Shown here: in pieces, positions 8,821-17,139 of the stretch | Numbering within the stretch: the first letter of the stretch is position 1 | Layout of the letters: each line of letters begins with the position of its first letter | Origin: Noviherbaspirillum saxi | Lineage (GTDB): Bacteria; Pseudomonadota; Gammaproteobacteria; Burkholderiales; Burkholderiaceae_D | NCBI RefSeq assembly: GCF_003591035.1 | Contig: NZ_QYUO01000002.1 | Span: 372,001-436,000 of the forward strand | DNA: 64,000 nt | Direction: 5' to 3' | Notes under the pieces: generated by a model | Told to the model about the DNA's origin: nothing | What the model saw: only the letters and a program-made list of their open reading frames with translations | The model's database searches: none | Made by a program: the position numbers and the translations under genes

Positions 8821-10497
8821 TCAAGTCAGGTCTTCTTCCCAGAATTCATATTGGCCGCGCGTCTGGCCGGATTGCTCCTGTTCCTGCTTGCGCAGTTCGA
8901 CGCGACGGATCTTGCCGGAAATGGTTTTCGGAAGATCGCTGAACTCGATGCGGCGAATCCGCTTGTACGGTGCCAGTTTCTCGCGCGCAAACTCGAAGAT
9001 CGAAATCGCCAGTTCGCGGCTGGGCTTGTGCCCTTCGCGCAGGCTGATAAACGCCTTCGGCACGGACAGGCGCAAGGCATCGGGACTAGGCACGATCGCC
9101 GCTTCCAGCACTGCCTCATGTTCGATCAATACGCTTTCCAGCTCGAATGGGCTGATCCGGTAATCGGACGACTTGAAGACATCGTCATTGCGGCCGACGT
9201 AAAAGTAGTAACCGTCGGCATCGCGGGTCGCGGTATCGCCGGTGTGGTAATACCCGTCGCGCATGACTTCGGCGGTCTTTTTGGCATCGCCTTCGTAGGC
9301 CAGCATCAGGCCCAGCGGGGGCGGCGCGGTAACGATGGAGATTTCGCCTTCGTCGGCCGGCGCATCGTTGTGATCGAGCAAGGCGATCCGGTAACCGGGC
9401 AGCGGCCGGCCCATCGATCCCGGCTTCAATAACTGCCCTGGCGTATTGCCGATCTGGGCCGTGGTCTCGGACTGGCCGAAACCGTCGCGTATGCGTATGC
9501 CCCAGGCGCGTTCCACCTGCTCGATCACTTCCGGATTGAGCGGCTCGCCGGCACCGACCAGTTCGCGCAACGGCACCTTGAATGCGGCCAGATTTTCCTG
9601 GATCATCATGCGCCACACGGTCGGCGGCGCGCACAACGACGTGACGCCGCAACGCGTGATGACGTCGAGCGACTGCTTTGCACTAAAGCGCGCATAGTTG
9701 TAGACGAAGATCGTCGCACCGGCATTCCATGGGGCAAAGAAGCAGCTCCATGCATGCTTGGCCCAGCCCGGCGAGCTGATATTCCAATGCACGTCGCCCT
9801 GCTTGAGGCCGATCCAGTACATGGTCGACAAATGCCCCACCGGATAGCTTTGATGGCTGTGCAAGACCAGCTTGGGTTTGGAGGTGGTGCCGGAGGTAAA
9901 GTACAGCAGCAGCGGATCGCTGGCCGGCGTGACGCCGTCCGGGACGAAATCGCTGCCGGCGGCGCTGCTGTCATCGAAGTCGTGCCAGCCCTCGGCCTTG
10001 CCGCCGACGCTGATCCGGGTGTAGTCGCCGGCCAGCGTTGCGAACTTCGCCGTTTCGGATGCCTGCGCGATCACATGGCGCACCGCGCCGCGTTCCAGCC
10101 GGTCGGCCAGGTCTTCGGTCGATACCAGCATCGTGGTCGGCACCATGACTGCGCCGAGCTTGATACCGGCAAGCATCACTTCCCATAATTCGACCCGGTT
10201 CGGCAGCATCAGCAGCAGGCGGTCACCGCGTCCGACACCCAGGCCGCGCAAATAGTTGGCGACGCGGTTGGAGCGTTCGGCCATCTCGGCAAATGAGATT
10301 TTCTGTTCGCTGCCGTTTTCATCGACCACCCACAGCGCCGGCGCCTGGTTGCCGCGCGCCTGCACATCGAAAAAGTCCAGCGCCCAGTTGAAATTGTCCA
10401 GTACCGGCGGACGGTAATCACGGTAAGCAGTGTTGTAATCTTCGCGATGGCGTTGCAGGAAATCGCGCGCTTCAAAAAAAGCCTGTGTGGCGTTCAT
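8821..10497 (-). CDS. AMP-dependent acyl-CoA synthetase
   Basis: A 558-residue adenylate-forming enzyme that activates a carboxylic acid with ATP and CoA. Motifs in order are the ATP-binding YFTSGTTSKPK (about 205), the DGFGQSETT adenylation motif (about 340), YHTGDTATRDADGYYFYVGR (about 418) and the C-terminal PKTISGKIRR with the catalytic lysine (about 530). It resembles short- and medium-chain acid ligases. Lying upstream of icmF on the same strand and divergent from an AraC-type regulator, it likely feeds an acyl-CoA to the IcmF pathway. The exact acid cannot be told from sequence. Confidence 0.92.
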   Translation of the reverse strand: MNATQAFFEARDFLQRHREDYNTAYRDYRPPVLDNFNWALDFFDVQARGNQAPALWVVDENGSEQKISFAEMAERSNRVANYLRGLGVGRGDRLLLMLPNRVELWEVMLAGIKLGAVMVPTTMLVSTEDLADRLERGAVRHVIAQASETAKFATLAGDYTRISVGGKAEGWHDFDDSSAAGSDFVPDGVTPASDPLLLYFTSGTTSKPKLVLHSHQSYPVGHLSTMYWIGLKQGDVHWNISSPGWAKHAWSCFFAPWNAGATIFVYNYARFSAKQSLDVITRCGVTSLCAPPTVWRMMIQENLAAFKVPLRELVGAGEPLNPEVIEQVERAWGIRIRDGFGQSETTAQIGNTPGQLLKPGSMGRPLPGYRIALLDHNDAPADEGEISIVTAPPPLGLMLAYEGDAKKTAEVMRDGYYHTGDTATRDADGYYFYVGRNDDVFKSSDYRISPFELESVLIEHEAVLEAAIVPSPDALRLSVPKAFISLREGHKPSRELAISIFEFAREKLAPYKRIRRIEFSDLPKTISGKIRRVELRKQEQEQSGQTRGQYEFWEEDLT

Positions 10498-10650
10498 GGT
10501 TTCACCTTGTCTCGGAGATGAAGGATGATGGCGTGAAGATCAGTATGCGACGTTCTTTGACAGCTGATCTTGTTGTTGTCGGCATTGCCGGCACGGCGTT
10601 GCGCCGCGCCGGCCGATTTTGAGTATAGGCACGCGGAGGCACTGCAGCCA

Positions 10651-10687
10651 TGTCAAAAAACGCCAATATTGCTGCAAATATTTGCCA
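10651..10687. promoter_or_regulatory. Candidate regulator site in the divergent promoter region
   Basis: In the 273-bp gap between the acyl-CoA synthetase gene and the AraC-type gene, GCTGCAAATATTTGCCA (10671-10687) matches the sequence upstream of icmF (8777-8793) at 15 of 17 positions. Both are preceded by GTCAAA. A shared operator for the adjacent AraC-type regulator would explain this. No footprint evidence exists here, so this is inference. Confidence 0.4.
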
Positions 10688-10770
10688 CTTTTTGCCTTCC
10701 CTCCACAAGGTACAAAGCCTTCCGCGCTAAAATCTGTCTCCATGGCATCTCTCACTGCACCTTGACGCGC

Positions 10771-11781
10771 ATGGAAAAAGGCAGCATCTCGATCTATTTC
10801 GTTCATTCCGCGCTCGAACCCATCGTCGAACGCGGATTGGATGCGCAAGCCGTCCTGCGGCAGGCCGGCATCTCGCCCGCCCTGCTCAACAGCGCGCAAG
10901 GCCGCGTGACCGCGCAAAATTTCAGCGCGCTCTGGCTGGCCGTGGCGCGCGCCCTGGACGACGAATTATTTGCCCAGGATACGCGCCGCATGAAGGTCGG
11001 CAGCTTCGCGATGATGTGCCATACCCTGATTCATTGCCCCACGCTCGACAGTGCGTTGCATCGCATGGCGCGTTTCTTCAACCTGATCCTGGACGACTTC
11101 GCCTGCAGCCTTGAAACCGACAGCCGCCATGGCCGCCTGACGATCCGGGAAAGGCCGAATCCGCGCTGCCCCAGGGTATTCGGACACGAGACGCTGCTGA
11201 TGATGCAGCATGGCGTCGCATGCTGGCTGGTGGGACGGCGCATTCCGATCCTGTCGGCGGCGTTTGCCTATCCCGAACCCTCGCGCAGCGCGGAATATCC
11301 TTTCATGTATTCGCAGCAGCTGAGCTTTAACGCAGACGCGACGGCATTAAGTTTTGATCGCAGCTATCTGAATCTGCCGGTGATCCAGAACGAACGCACG
11401 CTCAAGGATTTTCTGCGCGTGGCGCCAGCCAACATCGTGCTGAAATACAAGAACACCACCGGTCTCGCCGCGCAGATCCGCCGCCGCCTGCGCTCGGCCG
11501 CGCGCACCGAATGGCCGGATTTCGACAGCTTCGCGCGAAGCCTGCACATGACGCCGTCGACACTCAGGCGCAGACTGGAAGACGAAGGGCAATCCTTCCA
11601 GGCGATCAAGGACCAGCTCAGGCGCGACCTCGCGATCGACTATTTATGCCATACCTCCAAAAGCGTGATGGATATCGCAATGGAACTGGGGTTTGCGGAA
11701 CCCAGCGCGTTTCATCGCGCGTTCAAGAAATGGACAGGCACGGGGCCGGGGGAGTACCGGCAGAGGATGAATGTGCGGTAG
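10771..11781 (+). CDS. AraC-family transcriptional regulator (OruR/ArgR-like)
   Basis: A 336-residue regulator with an N-terminal effector domain of the kind called arabinose-binding AraC N-terminal (about residues 20-205). A C-terminal pair of helix-turn-helix motifs (about 235-330) includes DIAMELGFAEPSAFHRAFKKW, the hallmark of the second AraC helix. The ATG at 10771 was chosen because it opens the conserved domain. It is divergent from the acyl-CoA synthetase gene, so it most likely activates that gene and icmF in response to an acid or acyl-CoA; the ligand is unknown. Confidence 0.88.
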   Translation: MEKGSISIYFVHSALEPIVERGLDAQAVLRQAGISPALLNSAQGRVTAQNFSALWLAVARALDDELFAQDTRRMKVGSFAMMCHTLIHCPTLDSALHRMARFFNLILDDFACSLETDSRHGRLTIRERPNPRCPRVFGHETLLMMQHGVACWLVGRRIPILSAAFAYPEPSRSAEYPFMYSQQLSFNADATALSFDRSYLNLPVIQNERTLKDFLRVAPANIVLKYKNTTGLAAQIRRRLRSAARTEWPDFDSFARSLHMTPSTLRRRLEDEGQSFQAIKDQLRRDLAIDYLCHTSKSVMDIAMELGFAEPSAFHRAFKKWTGTGPGEYRQRMNVR

Positions 11782-11828
11782 GGGCGTTTTTACAATGGCG
11801 CTGCTGCACCTTACTGCTTCGCACCAGC

Positions 11829-12056
11829 TTACAAAGGTGCTGTCGTCCTTATCACCGTAACGCGGCTAATGAGGAACTCACCATCCACTACGGTTCTATG
11901 AGGAACCCCGACGACGTTGAATCCCGGTCCGCCGTCATCGAGCCAGCGCTGCGCCATAGGATCGAATTCCTGTGGTTTCAAGCGAAGCATCTGCGCGCTA
12001 ATGACAAACTGCGCGCCTGCCTTATGCTTTTTAACCAGATCATCAATTGCAGCCAT
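11829..12056 (-). CDS. Small cassette-borne protein of unknown function
   Basis: A 75-residue protein that I do not recognise. It starts with ATG after an AAAGGGTAAT ribosome-binding region. It lies directly behind the attC at 12123-12184 in the orientation of the other cassette genes, so it is probably the next cassette of the decayed integron. I see no clear attC after its stop, so the array may have been cut here. Confidence 0.45.
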   Translation of the reverse strand: MAAIDDLVKKHKAGAQFVISAQMLRLKPQEFDPMAQRWLDDGGPGFNVVGVPHRTVVDGEFLISRVTVIRTTAPL

Positions 12057-12122
12057 ACATTACCCTTTCGCTCACATGACCACTGATCATAAAGCAATTT
12101 ATTTAAAGGCTGATTTCCATAT

Positions 12123-12184
12123 GTTTAACGCCTATGTCAAACGGGGCCTTGGGGCAGCGTCGGCATGGACGCGGTGTTGTTAGG
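12123..12184 (-). other. attC recombination site of the integron array
   Basis: Read on the minus strand, the site begins with GCCTAAC (RYYYAAC type, 12184-12178) and ends with GTTAAAC (GTTRRRY type, 12129-12123). A GCGTC/GACGC stem lies between them. The stop of the MmcQ/YjbR-like gene falls inside it, as is usual for gene cassettes. Confidence 0.7.
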
Positions 12185-12544
12185 CCGCTCATTGACAATT
12201 GCGAGCTGCTGCCGCTTTGTCAGGCTACCGAGCGCCTTTTTGTAGGACCACATGATCAGCTCTTGGAGATAGTCTGGCGGGATAGTACGGACGTCGACGA
12301 TCGTGACCCAATGAAACCGAGCCATGTAACGCGCCGGCTTGATGCCAGGAACATTGGTTAGTTCAAGAAAGCGATCTGGCGTAGTACGAATACTAAAACG
12401 CCATTTTTCAGGCTCGCTGGTCTTAAAGTACGCGAACTGCTTGTCTCCAACTGTATATGCGAGAACGTTGCTGGGCGGGCCGAACACTTTCGACGATGCT
12501 CCAGGATAGCGGCTGCAATGTTCTTTTACAGCGACAACATCCAT
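12137..12544 (-). CDS. MmcQ/YjbR family (DUF1801/YjbR-like) protein in an integron cassette
   Basis: A 135-residue protein with the look of the MmcQ/YjbR double-wing DNA-binding fold (KVFGPPSNVLAYTVGDKQFAYFK near residue 20; PPDYLQELIMWSYKKA near 95, the typical C-terminal helix). Its cellular job is unknown in general. A good ribosome-binding site (AAAAGGAACGAAT) precedes the ATG. The gene is bounded by attC sites on both sides (12561-12624 and 12123-12184), so it is a gene cassette transcribed on the minus strand. Confidence 0.75.
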   Translation of the reverse strand: MDVVAVKEHCSRYPGASSKVFGPPSNVLAYTVGDKQFAYFKTSEPEKWRFSIRTTPDRFLELTNVPGIKPARYMARFHWVTIVDVRTIPPDYLQELIMWSYKKALGSLTKRQQLAIVNERPNNTASMPTLPQGPV

Positions 12545-12560
12545 ATTCGTTCCTTTTATG

Positions 12561-12624
12561 GTTTAACGATTAAGGTTAGATCGTGATTGCGAAGCGAGCC
12601 ACGATCTAACCTTAATCGTTAGAG
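12561..12624 (-). other. attC site with long perfect stem
   Basis: GTTTAAC at 12561 (complement GTTAAAC) and GTTAGAG at 12618-12624 are the two outer core boxes. Between them, GATTAAGGTTAGATCGTG pairs perfectly over 18 bp with its complement around a loop holding GCGAAGCGAG. This is a clear integron attC; the next cassette (12137-12544) starts right after the GTTAAAC box on the minus strand. Confidence 0.8.
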
Positions 12625-12628
12625 CGCA

Positions 12629-13171
12629 TTAATCGAAGCCGCACGGGAACTCGATCCGTGCGACGAGGATGCTAAGCGCTTGACGGAAACTGGTGATCGC
12701 CTCCGCATAGGCGCGTACATCAAATTTTTCGAACTCCATAAACGGCTTACCTTTCGTGTCCGTCAGATAGCGAAATCGTTGATCGTGCGTTCGCTGATAC
12801 TCCTCCATGGTTCCGGGGAAGAGGCCCTCGTCCGCCGAAAGAACTTGTCGAGAGAATGGCACCTCGAGCCAATGATGCTCCTGCGGATACAGCAATACGT
12901 ATTGAGCGTACAACTGGTCGAGCCGATGAGTGGCTAGTGGCGGTTGATTTGTAGCAACACCGATAGCCCCCTTTAAGTACAGCTCGGCAGCATGCCGGCA
13001 TAGGTGGAGTACAACGCGCGTACTCGTGAACTGGCGAGTGAAGTCATCGGTAACCAGAGCGTCGGCGAGTACCTCTGCACCTTCGGCGTACGCGTTTGCG
13101 AGCCACAGCATTTGTCCCGCCGATGTGCTGCCTGGCACCCAGGGATCGATTGGTTCAGGTTGCTCGCCCAT
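12629..13171 (-). CDS. HEPN-like protein in an integron cassette
   Basis: A 180-residue protein, mostly helical. The ATG at 13171 lies only a few bases after the cassette boundary box GTTAGAG, which decides the start; longer upstream reading would cross an attC. The segment LCRHAAELYLKGAIG with a following THRLDQLY (about residues 70-100) resembles the HEPN helical fold found in toxin-antitoxin RNases and nucleotidyltransferase partners. I see no clean RxxxxH ribonuclease motif, so toxin activity is not shown. attC sites flank it on both sides. Confidence 0.65.
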   Translation of the reverse strand: MGEQPEPIDPWVPGSTSAGQMLWLANAYAEGAEVLADALVTDDFTRQFTSTRVVLHLCRHAAELYLKGAIGVATNQPPLATHRLDQLYAQYVLLYPQEHHWLEVPFSRQVLSADEGLFPGTMEEYQRTHDQRFRYLTDTKGKPFMEFEKFDVRAYAEAITSFRQALSILVARIEFPCGFD

Positions 13172-13174
13172 GCG

Positions 13175-13258
13175 CTCTAACGAATAGAGTTTATCTGTCG
13201 CTCCAGCAGCGTCAGTCAAGGGCTGCGGCGCGGCAGCGGCAGATAAACGCTGTTGGAC
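13175..13258 (-). other. attC site, 84 bp
   Basis: On the minus strand it runs from GTCCAAC (13258-13252, RYYYAAC type) to GTTAGAG (13181-13175). The arms GTTTATCTG and CAGATAAAC form the stem, and the variable middle can fold into a second hairpin. It marks the upstream edge of the HEPN-like cassette. Confidence 0.7.
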
Positions 13259-13496
13259 TGAACCGCCAACTTCGGCGGTGGTTAGGGGGATTGTAAGCCG
13301 GGCGGGTGTTGGTTTGGCAAGGGAATCCGGTGCCGGCCGACCATTTCTCTTGTTTGATACATCTGCCGACAAGCAGGCAGATGTCGATGGCCTCCGGCCG
13401 TGTGTTGATCGTGCCTTGATTTTGCCGGACCGGACGAGCCCCGCCCTGGCAACGTCGCTTGCCATCCCAAGGGGTGATGGAATTCTTGGGCAGCAT

Positions 13497-14669
13497 TCAT
13501 GGCGGTCCTGTCGAGCAAGCATGCCACCGGCTGGGCGCGACCACTTCCATCAATCGCATTGCGGGCTGTCCGCAATGCGGGCAGCAAGCCAGCGCCTGTC
13601 CGGTTACCCTGCGCAAGAACGCATCGACTGTTTCAATGATGGCGGCGTCTGGTTCGGGCGCTGCCAGTGCCTGCCGGCATCGCGCCAGCTGCCTGTGCTT
13701 GTGAACGCTGGCGAGAATGCCGTAGTGCCGGATGCGCTTGAATCCCAACGGCAGTACATGCAGCAGGAAGCGGCCGATGAACTGTTGTGCCGGCAGGCGC
13801 TCTATGCGCTTCTTGCCCGGATTGGCGTTGTCGCGCACCCGGAAGGCGACGGTGCCATTGGCCATGCTGACCAGCCGCTCGTGGGAGATGGCAACCCGAT
13901 GCGTGTAGCGCGCCAAGTACTCCAGTACTTGAGCCGGACCGCCCAGCGGCTGCTTGGCGTACACCACCCAGTCGTGCCGGCGTAACTCGCGCAGCAACTG
14001 CCGCCATGCCGCGTCGCTGGTGTTGGCATCCTGGTTCAAGCGCCCTTGCTCGCGCGCCTGGGTAAGCGCATCAATGAACTTCCCGCGAAACACCTTCGAC
14101 AGCGCCTTGACCGGGAACAGGAAGCCGCGACGGCTGCTCACCCACTGCCCGTCCGGCGTCAATGCACCACTTGCAACCAGTGCATGCACATGCAGGTGCC
14201 GCATCAGGCTCTGCGACCAGGTATGCAGCACCAGCGAGAACGCGAGCTTGCCGCCCAGCCAGCGCGGGTTGCCGCCGAAGGCGGTCAACGTGGCGGCTGC
14301 CGACGCGAACAGGATGTCGGTGATTGCCCGGAAGTGATGGCTGGCCACGCCATTGAGCGCATGCGGGATGGTAAAGACCAGATGGGTGTAAGGCACCGGC
14401 AGGAGTTCGCGATGCCGGTTCGCGATCCATTGTTCCTTGGCGCGTGTCTGGCAGCGCGGACAGTGGCGGTTGCGGCAGGAATGATAGACGTGCCTGGTCG
14501 TGCCGCAGGCGGCGCATTGGTCGACATGCCCGCCCAGGGCCGGGGTACGGCAGGAGACGATCGCACGCCATGCCTTGGCTTGCGATCGGGCGAGCGCATG
14601 CGTGGCAAGGTAGCCTTGCCCGTGCAGGCGGAAAATATCGGCCAGTTCGGTGCGGCCGCAGCCGGCCAC
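13497..14669 (-). CDS. IS91 family transposase
   Basis: A 390-residue HUH-type rolling-circle transposase. The N-terminal zinc-binding domain shows CAACGTTRHVYHSCRNRHCP and CQTRA cysteines (about residues 53-80). A histidine-hydrophobe-histidine motif (HLHVHALV, about 178-185) is the metal site. The AHP/QYLARYTHRVAIS region follows, typical of IS91. It starts at a GTG just after the stop of the companion recombinase gene, so the two are cotranscribed. The length is normal, and the gene looks intact. Confidence 0.9.
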   Translation of the reverse strand: MAGCGRTELADIFRLHGQGYLATHALARSQAKAWRAIVSCRTPALGGHVDQCAACGTTRHVYHSCRNRHCPRCQTRAKEQWIANRHRELLPVPYTHLVFTIPHALNGVASHHFRAITDILFASAAATLTAFGGNPRWLGGKLAFSLVLHTWSQSLMRHLHVHALVASGALTPDGQWVSSRRGFLFPVKALSKVFRGKFIDALTQAREQGRLNQDANTSDAAWRQLLRELRRHDWVVYAKQPLGGPAQVLEYLARYTHRVAISHERLVSMANGTVAFRVRDNANPGKKRIERLPAQQFIGRFLLHVLPLGFKRIRHYGILASVHKHRQLARCRQALAAPEPDAAIIETVDAFLRRVTGQALACCPHCGQPAMRLMEVVAPSRWHACSTGPP

Positions 14670-14672
14670 GTT

Positions 14673-15521
14673 CTACTGCTTGTTCTTCAGCGCCGACAGC
14701 AGGTCCAAGGGGGAGTTGGTCTTTGCCTGCTGCTGCCGCAGATGCAGATAGCGTGCCGTGGTCGTGATCTTGTCATGACCCATCAGGCGCCCGATGGTGT
14801 GGATGTCGACGCCGGCTTCCAGCAGGTGGGTGGCGAACGCGTGCCGCAGGCTGTGAATGCCGCCCACCTTGTGGATGCCGGCGCGTCGTTTGGCGCGGTA
14901 AAACACCTTCTGCGCCTGCGAGACATCGATGGGGCCGCTGCCATTGCGTTTGGCAAACAGCCAGTGCCGTGGCCGCTCTGCCCGCCAGTATTGGCGGAGC
15001 GTTTCCAGCAACGCGGGTGACAAGAGCGAATAGCGGTCGCGGCCTCCCTTGCCGCCTTCGATACGCAGCATCATGCGTTCGCTGTCGATGTCGTCTACCT
15101 TCAGCGCACAAGTCTCTGAAACCCGTAGCCCTGCCGCGTACGTCGTCATCAGCAGGGCACGGTGTTTGAGCAGCAGGCAGGCGTCCAGCAGGCGAGCGAC
15201 TTCATTGGGCGACAGGATCTCCGGGAGCTGGGCGGCGCTCTTGCGGGCCGGGATGCAGCAGTACGTATCAGGCTGGTGCAGCGTGGTGCGGTACAGGAAG
15301 CGCAAGGCGCAGGCAGCCTGGTTGGTGCTGCTCCAGGCCAGCTTGCGGTCCTCGATCAGGTGCAGCAGGTAGCACTGGATCTGGTTCTGGGTCAGGTGCG
15401 CGGGCGACTGATGGTAGTAGTCGGCAAGTTGCTCGACCACCGCCAGATAGGTCTTCTGGGTGCGTTGGGCCAGACCGCGCAATTGCATGTCGGCGATCAT
15501 TTGCTGACGAAGCGGGCTCAT
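14673..15521 (-). CDS. Tyrosine recombinase of the IS91-like element
   Basis: A site-specific recombinase of 282 residues with an N-terminal SAM-like core-binding domain (about 1-90) and a catalytic domain. The catalytic set is visible: Arg in AGLRVSE, His-x-x-Arg in HSLRHAFATHLL, the second His in GHDKITTTARY, and the nucleophile Tyr. It lacks the extra insertion that marks integron integrases, so it is not intI despite its position inside the array. The ATG at 15521 follows a good ribosome-binding site (GAGGAGAGC). Such recombinases often accompany IS91-type transposases. Confidence 0.88.
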   Translation of the reverse strand: MSPLRQQMIADMQLRGLAQRTQKTYLAVVEQLADYYHQSPAHLTQNQIQCYLLHLIEDRKLAWSSTNQAACALRFLYRTTLHQPDTYCCIPARKSAAQLPEILSPNEVARLLDACLLLKHRALLMTTYAAGLRVSETCALKVDDIDSERMMLRIEGGKGGRDRYSLLSPALLETLRQYWRAERPRHWLFAKRNGSGPIDVSQAQKVFYRAKRRAGIHKVGGIHSLRHAFATHLLEAGVDIHTIGRLMGHDKITTTARYLHLRQQQAKTNSPLDLLSALKNKQ

Positions 15522-15673
15522 GATGCTCTCCTCGAATGAACCGGGAACATTCCCAAGTCCAGCGTAGGAGACTTGCTCATCGAGCACGATCCTTCGTTGC
15601 GCGTCTTGCCACCGCGCAGCGGTTTAGTTCAACACCTGAATTAAGCCGAGCCGCGAAGCGGCTTCGGCTTGAA

Positions 15674-17121
15674 TGATGGGATGGACTCCCTCCGTCTTTT
15701 TGCGCCAAAGTAGGCGTACTGGTTCACGTGGAGACGGGAATCAGTTAACGAAAGGAGCCCACTATGAATGCTACTACTGTGGCCGTCGATCTGGCCAAAT
15801 CCGTCTTTCAGCTCGCCGTGGCCAATTCCTCCTGGCATGTCATTGAACAGCACCGCCTGACCCGCAGCCAGTTCGAGCGCTGGTTCGTCAATCGTAATGT
15901 TTCCCTCGTCATCATGGAATCCTGCGGTTCGGCTCACCACTGGGCGCGCCAGTTCAATGCCCTGGGCATTACCGTCAAGTTGCTGCCTGCGGCCTACATC
16001 CGCGCCTACGTCAAGCGCAACAAGACTGATGCCGCTGATGCCTGTGCCTTGCTCGAGGCCGCCCGCTGCGCCGACATCGTACCCGTCAAGGTCAAGTCGA
16101 TTGAGCAGCAGGCGCTGCAAGGGTTGCATCGCACCCGCTCCCTGTGGATGGGCACCCGCACCTCGCGTATCAATGCACTGCGCGGTTTCTGTCGGGAATT
16201 CGGTATTTCCGTTACGGCTGGCAGCCGCAACGGCCTGGAACAAATCAGCCGTGTCCTGGCCGATCCGAATTCCGCTGTTCCTGTATTGATCCGCGGCACC
16301 ATGAAACTGCTGGTCGAAGAAATCCACCTGCTCGAAGCGCGCATCGCGCAACTGGAACGCGAACTGACTGAGCTGGCCAGGCACAGCCCTGCCTGCACCA
16401 CTCTGCTGTCGATCCCCGGCGTCGGTCTGCTCACTGCCACCGCCATGGTTGCCGCCACCAGTGGCAACGTCGAACACTTCCGAGATGCCCGCCACTTCGC
16501 CAGCTGGTTCGGCCTCACACCCAAGGAATACTCCTCCGGCAGCAGCCGCTCTCTCGGCCACATCTCCAAGCGCGGCGACCGCTACCTGCGCATGTTGCTC
16601 ACCCACGGTGCCCGGTCGATACTGCGTGCCGCCAGTGTTGCACAGGCCGCCGGCAAGCGCATCGATCACTTGCGAATTTGGGCGCTCACTGTTCAGGGAA
16701 GGTCGAACCACAACAAGGCCACCTGTGCGCTGGCCAACAAACTCGCTCGCATTTGCTACGCGACGCTGCGCGACGGGGAACCCTATACCGGAACGGTGAC
16801 GCGCATGAGCAAGAAAATGGAACGCACTGCTTACGCGATGCCAGCCTGAATCGATTGGACCACGTTTGACCCACCCGCCTTTGCACAGAGATTGATCGCC
16901 CATCATGGCACACCGGGACGCACCCACACCGCTTGACGCCGATAACTCTTCCGGCAGCTTCACGCCTGCCGCTTGTATCGATTGGCGCAGCGGTGACGCA
17001 GATTCCATGTCGGCACGGACCAAAAAAGAGTCCACTTCAGATGCCGGATATACGACTGCAGGCTTATCCCTCATGTCATCCCTGTCGATCAGTCCCTTGT
17101 ACTTCGGAGGGAGTCCATATA
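15674..17121 (+). mobile_element. IS110-family, IS1111-attC group insertion sequence
   Basis: The element of about 1.45 kb has subterminal perfect 14-bp inverted repeats (ATGGACTCCCTCCG at 15681-15694, complement at 17105-17118), a few bases inside the ends. This is the IS1111 arrangement. There is no target duplication. It holds one transposase gene and about 250 bp of noncoding sequence downstream. Its target is an attC site of the integron. Confidence 0.8.
15764..16849 (+). CDS. IS110 family transposase (IS1111 group)
   Basis: A 361-residue DEDD-type transposase. The N-terminal RuvC-like domain carries the first Asp in VAVDLAKSVF (D8 or D9), Glu in MESCGSA, and the DAADA pair (about 92-96). 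The C-terminal domain carries the transposase_20 helix-hairpin-helix region (LLSIPGVGLLTA near 218) and the conserved Ser of the GSSRSLGHISKRG segment (about 262). It is complete and probably active. It transposes through a circular intermediate in relatives. Confidence 0.92.
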   Translation: MNATTVAVDLAKSVFQLAVANSSWHVIEQHRLTRSQFERWFVNRNVSLVIMESCGSAHHWARQFNALGITVKLLPAAYIRAYVKRNKTDAADACALLEAARCADIVPVKVKSIEQQALQGLHRTRSLWMGTRTSRINALRGFCREFGISVTAGSRNGLEQISRVLADPNSAVPVLIRGTMKLLVEEIHLLEARIAQLERELTELARHSPACTTLLSIPGVGLLTATAMVAATSGNVEHFRDARHFASWFGLTPKEYSSGSSRSLGHISKRGDRYLRMLLTHGARSILRAASVAQAAGKRIDHLRIWALTVQGRSNHNKATCALANKLARICYATLRDGEPYTGTVTRMSKKMERTAYAMPA

Positions 17122-17139
17122 TGAATTGTTAGACCGCAA

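Larger units (their letters stand above)
13264..15626 (-). mobile_element. IS91-like element with companion tyrosine recombinase
   Basis: The element carries, on the minus strand, a tyrosine recombinase gene followed by an IS91-type transposase gene. At the transposase end a hairpin (CCGCCAACTTCGGCGG, 13263-13278) is followed directly by GTTC on the minus strand. At the other end the attC box GTTGAAC lies next to the element. A hairpin next to GTTC is what IS91-family origin ends usually show. The boundaries are inferred; about 230 bp between the hairpin and the transposase gene hold nothing else that I recognise. Confidence 0.5.
15627..17134 (-). other. attC site split by an IS1111-type insertion
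   Basis: The left part (15627-15673) runs from GTTCAAC through a classic attC core with GCCGCGAAGCGGC. The right part (about 17122-17134) is GAATTGTTAGAC. Joined, they give a standard 59-base element of the aadA type, with outer boxes GTTCAAC and GTTAGAC. The insertion lies close to one outer box, as known for IS1111-attC elements. Confidence 0.75.

Noticed and set aside
14673..15521. Integron integrase
   Set aside because: The recombinase lacks the IntI-specific insertion and is linked to an IS91 transposase; the real intI relic is at 17663.
15641..17074. 477-codon minus-strand frame across the IS110-type element
   Set aside because: The IS110 transposase on the plus strand has all catalytic motifs; the opposite frame has none and crosses the element end.
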